DNA of 34,955 nt from Micavibrio sp. (GTDB lineage: Bacteria > Pseudomonadota > Alphaproteobacteria > Micavibrionales > Micavibrionaceae): NCBI GenBank assembly GCA_028290825.1, contig JAQGJB010000048.1:1-34955 (forward strand), written 5' to 3'. The notes beneath the pieces are model-generated. The model had not been told where the DNA came from and searched no databases. It was given only the letters and a program-made list of their open reading frames with translations. Positions 30,786-34,955 of the stretch are shown in pieces. A program made the position numbers and the translations under genes. Numbering within the stretch: position 1 is the first letter of the stretch; every line of letters begins with the position of its first letter.

Positions 30786-31280
30786 ATGAGCAATCAGGAC
30801 GTTCTCCGCTACGATAAAATGGTCGAAGGTGCCCTCCGCGGCGTCGTTCGTCAGGCTATTCAGGAAGTCATGAAAGACGGCCTGCCCGGCGACCACCATT
30901 TTTACATCACCTTCATGACCGATTATGCCGGCGTGCAGATCCCCGATTACCTGCGCGAACGTTATCCGGGCGAAATGACCATCGTCCTGCAATATCAATT
31001 CTACGATTTATATGTCGATGCCGAAAAAATGTCGGTGACGCTGTCCTTCAACAACGTTCCGGAAAAACTGGTGATTCCGCTGGCCGCGATCAGCATTTTC
31101 GCCGATCCGTCAGTTAATTTCGCGCTGCAGTTCCAGCCGCTGGGCGATGATGACGGCCCTGATTTCGATCCCGACGACCTGTCTTTCGACGATGAGGAAG
31201 ACAAAGGCAAGAGCAAGAAGGGCAAAAGCGAGAAAACCGGCGAAGTGGTTTCCCTCGACAAGTTCCGGAAGAAGGAATAG
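30786..31280 (+). CDS. sspB: SspB, alphaproteobacterial ClpXP adaptor
   Basis: A 164-residue adaptor that binds ssrA-tagged proteins and delivers them to ClpXP. The ATG at 30786 (MSNQDVLRYD) matches the family start; an upstream in-frame start at 30750 adds an unrelated tail. The folded domain covers about residues 5-120 (HFYITFMTDYAGVQIPDYLR, MTIVLQYQFYDLYV, VTLSFNNVPEKLVIPLAAI, FADPSVNFALQF). A flexible acidic then Lys-rich linker follows (about residues 120-150). The tail GEVVSLDKFRKK is the ClpX-binding XB peptide. It lies about 2.3 kb downstream of ssrA, which encodes the tag it reads. It is followed by a strong terminator. Confidence 0.94.
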   Translation: MSNQDVLRYDKMVEGALRGVVRQAIQEVMKDGLPGDHHFYITFMTDYAGVQIPDYLRERYPGEMTIVLQYQFYDLYVDAEKMSVTLSFNNVPEKLVIPLAAISIFADPSVNFALQFQPLGDDDGPDFDPDDLSFDDEEDKGKSKKGKSEKTGEVVSLDKFRKKE

Positions 31281-31299
31281 CCCTTTCCGGCAGAGATTT

Positions 31300-31333
31300 A
31301 AAAAAGGCCGCCCTTATCCTGCGGCCTTTTTTT
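31300..31333. terminator. Strong terminator after sspB
   Basis: AAAAAAGGCCGC (31300-31311) pairs perfectly with GCGGCCTTTTTT (31321-31332) around a 9-nt loop; T's run to 31333. It begins 20 nt after the sspB stop and is nearly symmetrical, so it could act on both strands. Confidence 0.92.
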
Positions 31334-31375
31334 ATGCTAGGATCAGGGACGATCAATCATGCGGACGGGCCGGAT

Positions 31376-31861
31376 ATGCGGACATCATTTTCATTATTAT
31401 GCCTGACCTGTCTGGCGCTGGGCGGCTGTGGCAAGGGGCCGACGGTCGAGGAACGTGCCCTGCTGCAGATTTTCAGCGGGCTTGTCGCCGCCCAGACCTA
31501 TGACGAGGTCTGCAACAAGACCGATCCGAAATCGCGTTACGACATGAAAGACCAGGGCAACGTCAATGAGTTCGGCAATATGCAGTTGCTGGCCGGGCGC
31601 ATCGGCACGACGCGGCATCAGCGCTTCCCCCAGGAATCAGCGGCGGATAGCGTCAAATGGCTGACCGCCTTCCACGATAACGTCCAGCAAAGAACCAGAA
31701 GCAGTCTTGAGAAAAAGGGATGTAAATCCTCCGATACGCAGAAGGACAGGAAAGTGCTGGAAAAATTCAGGACTACCCCTCCGGCGACGCTGAACGGGAT
31801 TATTGATGAGCAGATCCGGCAGCAGGGCGCATCCCCCCTGCCCCCAGACGCCGCGAAATAA
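31376..31861 (+). CDS. Hypothetical lipoprotein
   Basis: A 161-residue protein from the ATG at 31376; an in-frame ATG at 31334 lies in the terminator and is rejected. MRTSFSLLCLTCLALGGC is a lipoprotein signal with Cys18, followed by Gly. The mature region is polar and charged, with two cysteines (DEVCNKTD and KKGCKSSD) that could form a disulfide, and a largely helical prediction by eye. No family recognised. The next gene starts 19 nt after its stop, so the two may share a transcript. Confidence 0.72.
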   Translation: MRTSFSLLCLTCLALGGCGKGPTVEERALLQIFSGLVAAQTYDEVCNKTDPKSRYDMKDQGNVNEFGNMQLLAGRIGTTRHQRFPQESAADSVKWLTAFHDNVQQRTRSSLEKKGCKSSDTQKDRKVLEKFRTTPPATLNGIIDEQIRQQGASPLPPDAAK

Positions 31862-31880
31862 CGGACCTTTGTTAAGTCAT

Positions 31881-32822
31881 ATGAGTTTCTGGACCCCCGG
31901 CATTTCACCCGACACCGAACCCAACCGCATCATGATCGAGCGCGGGGTGTTTGTTGACGCAAAGCGCAACAACCGGGACGTACCGTGGAAGATTTATTAT
32001 CCGGTCGAGATGACCGAAGCCTGCCCTGTCATTATCTGGTCGCACGGCCTGGGCGGAACAAAGGACGGCGCGGGATTCATTCACCGGTTTGTGGCGAGCC
32101 ACGGCTATGTGGTGGTCTGCGTTCAGCATCACGGGACCGATTCGGGCCTGTGGGAGGGCAAGCAGGGTCATCCGTGGGATGCGATCCGTGCCGCAAAGAT
32201 TCCGCGCAAGGCCTCGTCGAGCCGCTTCGGCGACATTCCTTTTGTGATTGACCAGCTTGAGAAATTCGCACAGATCAATCCCAAGATTGCCAGCCTGATG
32301 GATATGTCCCGCCTGGCCATGTGCGGGCATTCCTTCGGCGCGCGCACGACGCAGTTCATGGCCGGGCAGATGCGCGGCTTCGGGCGCCGTCTTTATTCCT
32401 TGCGCGAGCCACGCTTTCAATGCGGCATTCTTTACAGCCCCGTGCCCAGCGATAACCGCCGCGATTCCCCGCGCGCGATCTACGGGCCGATCGCCATCCC
32501 CCTGTTCCACATGACCGGGACGGCGGATACCAGCCCGATTGAAGGGTTTGAGTACACCAGCCGCCTGGAAGTGTTCGAGAACAGCGGCGGTCCGGAGCAG
32601 AGCCTGATGATCCTGAAGGATGGCGACCATATGGTTTATAACGGCAGCCGCGGGCAGCTGGGCGAAAACCCCAAGCGCGGGGTGCACGAGACGATTATCA
32701 AGGTGGCGTCACTGGCGTACTGGGATGCCTATCTTAAAAAGAACGCTGCGGCCCGGAACTGGCTGCTGAATGATTTTGCGGGCTGGATTGATGGCGAAGG
32801 AACCTATACCTTCCGCGCCTGA
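31881..32822 (+). CDS. Alpha/beta-hydrolase family protein
   Basis: A 313-residue protein without a signal peptide, starting at 31881 (MSFWTPGIS). The oxyanion segment is SHGLGG (54-59). The nucleophile elbow is GHSFG with Ser151 (149-153), a likely acid is in MTGTADTSP, and the histidine is probably in DGDHMVYNG. The shape is close to dienelactone hydrolase and PAF-acetylhydrolase-like members, which act on small esters or lipids; the substrate cannot be told. The upstream and downstream genes are within 25 nt, and a YegD-like Hsp70 follows. Ribosome site weak. Confidence 0.85.
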   Translation: MSFWTPGISPDTEPNRIMIERGVFVDAKRNNRDVPWKIYYPVEMTEACPVIIWSHGLGGTKDGAGFIHRFVASHGYVVVCVQHHGTDSGLWEGKQGHPWDAIRAAKIPRKASSSRFGDIPFVIDQLEKFAQINPKIASLMDMSRLAMCGHSFGARTTQFMAGQMRGFGRRLYSLREPRFQCGILYSPVPSDNRRDSPRAIYGPIAIPLFHMTGTADTSPIEGFEYTSRLEVFENSGGPEQSLMILKDGDHMVYNGSRGQLGENPKRGVHETIIKVASLAYWDAYLKKNAAARNWLLNDFAGWIDGEGTYTFRA

Positions 32823-32846
32823 CCTCACTCTCTTTCACAGAAGCTT

Positions 32847-34106
32847 ATGACACAGAATTTTTGCGGTATCGATTTCGGAACATCGAACTCGGCGATGAGC
32901 GCCGGGGGACCTGGGCTTGCCACGGCTCTGGTTCCGCTGGAAGGCGAGCATGTGACGATGCCGAGCGCCGTATTCTTTAATGTCGAGGAAGGCCATACCG
33001 TGTTCGGGCGCGGCGGGATGCAGGAATACCTGACCGGGTATGAAGGGCGGCTGATGCGGTCCCTGAAATCAATTCTGGGCAGCCAGCTGATCGAGGAATC
33101 GACGCAGATCGGCCTAAAAAAAATCAATTTCCGCCAGATCATCGGGTTGTTTGTCGAACATATTAAAACCCGCGCGGAAGAGCATCTGGATTTCAGCCTT
33201 GAAAACGTGGTGATGGGCCGCCCGGTGCGCTTTGTCGATGACGATGACGGGGCCGATCAACGCGCCGAAGATGAACTGCGTAATATTGCCATGGCGCAGG
33301 GGTTCAAAAATATCGTTTTTGAATACGAACCCCTCGCCGCCGCACGGGATTACGAAAGCACGATCACCAAGGAAGAACTGGTCCTGGTTTTCGATATCGG
33401 CGGCGGGACGTCTGATTTTTCGGTGGTGCGCCTGTCGCCAGAAAAACGCAGCGGCGATGACCGGCGCAAGGATATCCTGGCGAATGCAGGGGTTCATATC
33501 GGCGGCACCAATTTCGACCAGAAGCTGAGCCTGCAGACAGTCATGCACGATCTGGGATTTGAGAGTGGTCTGGAAGGCGATCTGATCATGCCGAATACGC
33601 CCTATATCAACCTGTCGACCTGGCACCTGATCAATACGATGTATACGCAGAAAAGCCTGTCGCATATCAGATCGATGCTGCCGCATGCGCAGTCGCCGGA
33701 GTTATTGCAAAGGTTCCTGCATGTTCTGGAGACGCAGCGCGGACATGAACTGGTTGGTGAGGTGGAGGAGGCGAAGATTGCGCTTTCATCAAGCGAAAAT
33801 GTCACCCGCGACCTCTCCCATATTGAAAAATCCTGGGTTAAAAAATTTACCGGGGCCGATCTGCAGAGGGCCATCAGCAATGATATCGAGAAGATCGTTG
33901 ATACCGCGCGCCAGACGGTTGAGAACGGCGCTGGCCTGAAGGCTGAAAATATCGATGCGATCTTTATGACCGGCGGTTCGACCGGCTTGCCGGGTTTCGC
34001 ACACAAGATTGCGGCGATGTTCCCGCAGGCCCGCATACAATATGGCGATAAATTCTCAAGCGTCGCAAAGGGGCTTGGGCTGGCGGCGGAAGAGTATTAC
34101 GGCTAG
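32847..34106 (+). CDS. yegD: YegD-like Hsp70-family ATPase (no substrate-binding domain)
   Basis: A 419-residue actin-fold ATPase. The first phosphate loop is GIDFGTSNSA (7-16), the second VFDIGGGTSDFSVV (181-194), and FMTGGSTGLPG near residue 380 is the adenosine motif. The full Hsp70 nucleotide-binding domain is present, but the beta-sandwich substrate domain and lid of DnaK are missing, as in YegD and its relatives. An inserted helical stretch (about residues 250-320) is also typical. Function in other bacteria is poorly known; a chaperone or partner-recruiting ATPase is likely. Its stop shares the CTAG at 34103-34106 with the stop of ubiA on the other strand. The gene starts 24 nt after the hydrolase. 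Confidence 0.88.
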   Translation: MTQNFCGIDFGTSNSAMSAGGPGLATALVPLEGEHVTMPSAVFFNVEEGHTVFGRGGMQEYLTGYEGRLMRSLKSILGSQLIEESTQIGLKKINFRQIIGLFVEHIKTRAEEHLDFSLENVVMGRPVRFVDDDDGADQRAEDELRNIAMAQGFKNIVFEYEPLAAARDYESTITKEELVLVFDIGGGTSDFSVVRLSPEKRSGDDRRKDILANAGVHIGGTNFDQKLSLQTVMHDLGFESGLEGDLIMPNTPYINLSTWHLINTMYTQKSLSHIRSMLPHAQSPELLQRFLHVLETQRGHELVGEVEEAKIALSSSENVTRDLSHIEKSWVKKFTGADLQRAISNDIEKIVDTARQTVENGAGLKAENIDAIFMTGGSTGLPGFAHKIAAMFPQARIQYGDKFSSVAKGLGLAAEEYYG

Positions 34107-34955
34107 GTCAGCACACTGGCGCAGGCGATCGCCACCAGAACAATCAGGCCAAAATCGCGGTTCGATTTGAAAATCCTTAAGGAGCTTTGCGGGCTTGAGG
34201 GATTCCAGCGCCGTAACTGCCACGTCAGATGCGCCCCGGCGAGGGCAAGAACGAGCATCGCCACGCCACCGGTTTTAGCGAGCAGCAACGCGGCAAGGAC
34301 GAGCAGCCAGGCGACGGCATAAAACCGCGTAATCCATTTTTTGCTATCGCCGCCAAGACGCAGGGCAGAGGATTTGATGCCAACCTGCATATCATCTTCG
34401 ATATCCTGATGCGCGTAGATCGTATCGTAACCGAGCGTCCAGAAAAAACCGGCGATATAAAGAAGAAGGGCGGAGCCAGAGAGCGTATCGGTGACGGCAG
34501 CCCAGCCGATCAGCGCGCCGAAATTGAACGTCAGTCCGAGAAAAGCCTGCGGCCACCAGGTGATGCGTTTCATGGACGGGTAGATAATCACGAAGCAGAG
34601 CGAGAGGCAGCCGAGAAGAACGGCGGTCTGGGTCATCTGAATAAGGATAAGAAACCCGACGAGCAGCAGCCCGCCCGCATAGACCAGCGCCTGAAAGGTC
34701 GAAACAGCGCCGGAGGCCAGCGGACGCAGGCGCGTTCGATTGACACGGCGGTCAAGGCGGCGGTCCCACAGATCATTGATGACGCAGCCCGCGCCGCGCA
34801 TGACAACCGCGCCGATTCCGAACAGGAGCATCAGATACCATTCGCGACCCTCCAGCCTGTCCAGCCCGCCTTTGGCCAGAACGATGGACCACCAGCCGGG
34901 GAGCAGTAAAAGCCACGTTCCGATGGGCCGGTCGAGCCGCATCAGCAGCATATTG
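34103..34955 (-). CDS. ubiA: 4-Hydroxybenzoate polyprenyltransferase, cut by the right edge
   Basis: An integral membrane prenyltransferase that attaches a polyprenyl tail to 4-hydroxybenzoate in ubiquinone synthesis. About 283 residues are visible. The frame is still open at 34955 and the known family N-terminus extends about 10-25 residues before the LMRLDRPIGTWLLLLPGWWS seen here, so the start is probably outside the window. The first prenyl-diphosphate site is CVINDLWDRRLDRRVNRT and the second is YDTIYAHQDIEDD. About eight membrane helices are visible. It ends on the CTAG shared with the opposing Hsp70-like gene. Confidence 0.93.
   Translation of the reverse strand, partial: NMLLMRLDRPIGTWLLLLPGWWSIVLAKGGLDRLEGREWYLMLLFGIGAVVMRGAGCVINDLWDRRLDRRVNRTRLRPLASGAVSTFQALVYAGGLLLVGFLILIQMTQTAVLLGCLSLCFVIIYPSMKRITWWPQAFLGLTFNFGALIGWAAVTDTLSGSALLLYIAGFFWTLGYDTIYAHQDIEDDMQVGIKSSALRLGGDSKKWITRFYAVAWLLVLAALLLAKTGGVAMLVLALAGAHLTWQLRRWNPSSPQSSLRIFKSNRDFGLIVLVAIACASVLT

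Noticed and set aside
1-34955. Insertion sequences, prophage, CRISPR arrays, toxin-antitoxin pairs, rRNA and tRNA genes.
   Set aside because: I looked for transposase motifs, regularly spaced repeats and cloverleaf-like sequences with TTC-type T-loops and found none beyond the tmRNA and the single palindromic repeat.

Overview
The window is ordinary-density bacterial chromosome (about 35 genes on both strands, moderately high GC, few gaps) and reads as an alphaproteobacterium. The reasons are a circularly permuted two-piece tmRNA gene, an alphaproteobacterial-type SspB, an hflK-hflC-degP operon, a 180 kDa-class NAD-glutamate dehydrogenase and a short palindromic intergenic repeat of a kind common in this class. 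A Micavibrio-like relative is my guess from overall gene flavour; nothing here proves it. I see no insertion sequence, prophage, CRISPR array, rRNA or tRNA.

Layout. (1) 51-4983, plus strand: two secreted DUF4402 proteins, a PapD-like periplasmic chaperone and two paralogous lipoproteins ending in AMIN-like domains. This looks like an envelope or surface-fibre locus whose usher is not in view. (2) 4984-9892: a minus-strand operon for phenylalanine/tyrosine breakdown (hppD-fahA-maiA-phhA, without homogentisate dioxygenase), divergent from 3-hydroxybutyrate dehydrogenase, which handles the acetoacetate the operon releases. A small membrane protein follows bdhA. (3) 10014-14774: the large NAD-glutamate dehydrogenase. 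(4) 14809-19445: mostly small or unfamiliar genes. They include a DUF983 protein, a TolC-like lipoprotein fragment coupled to an adaptor-like fragment, an orphan FlgC-like rod protein, a Trp-rich secreted protein, a histidine phosphatase and a KHG-motif protein. (5) 19592-24287, minus: hflK-hflC-degP-miaA, membrane protein quality control followed by tRNA modification; miaA has no conventional start codon. (6) 24389-27537: Mrp/ApbC on plus, then a minus-strand thyA - unknown (possible degenerate HD domain) - folA thymidylate/folate operon. (7) 27755-31280, plus: a HAD-like protein, ssrA (tmRNA), a palindromic repeat, an O-antigen-ligase-like membrane protein with a C-terminal extension, and sspB. 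(8) 31376-34955: a lipoprotein, an alpha/beta hydrolase, a YegD-like Hsp70 and ubiA running off the right edge.

The most interesting point is in region 7. The tmRNA-encoded degradation tag is unusually long (21 encoded residues) and carries the ANDN motif twice. ANDN is the part of the tag that alphaproteobacterial SspB recognises, and sspB lies about 2.3 kb downstream. Second-tier observations are the ATA-like start of miaA overlapping the degP stop, the miniature TolC/adaptor pair, the possible pseudo-HD protein between thyA and folA, and the AMIN lipoprotein pair.
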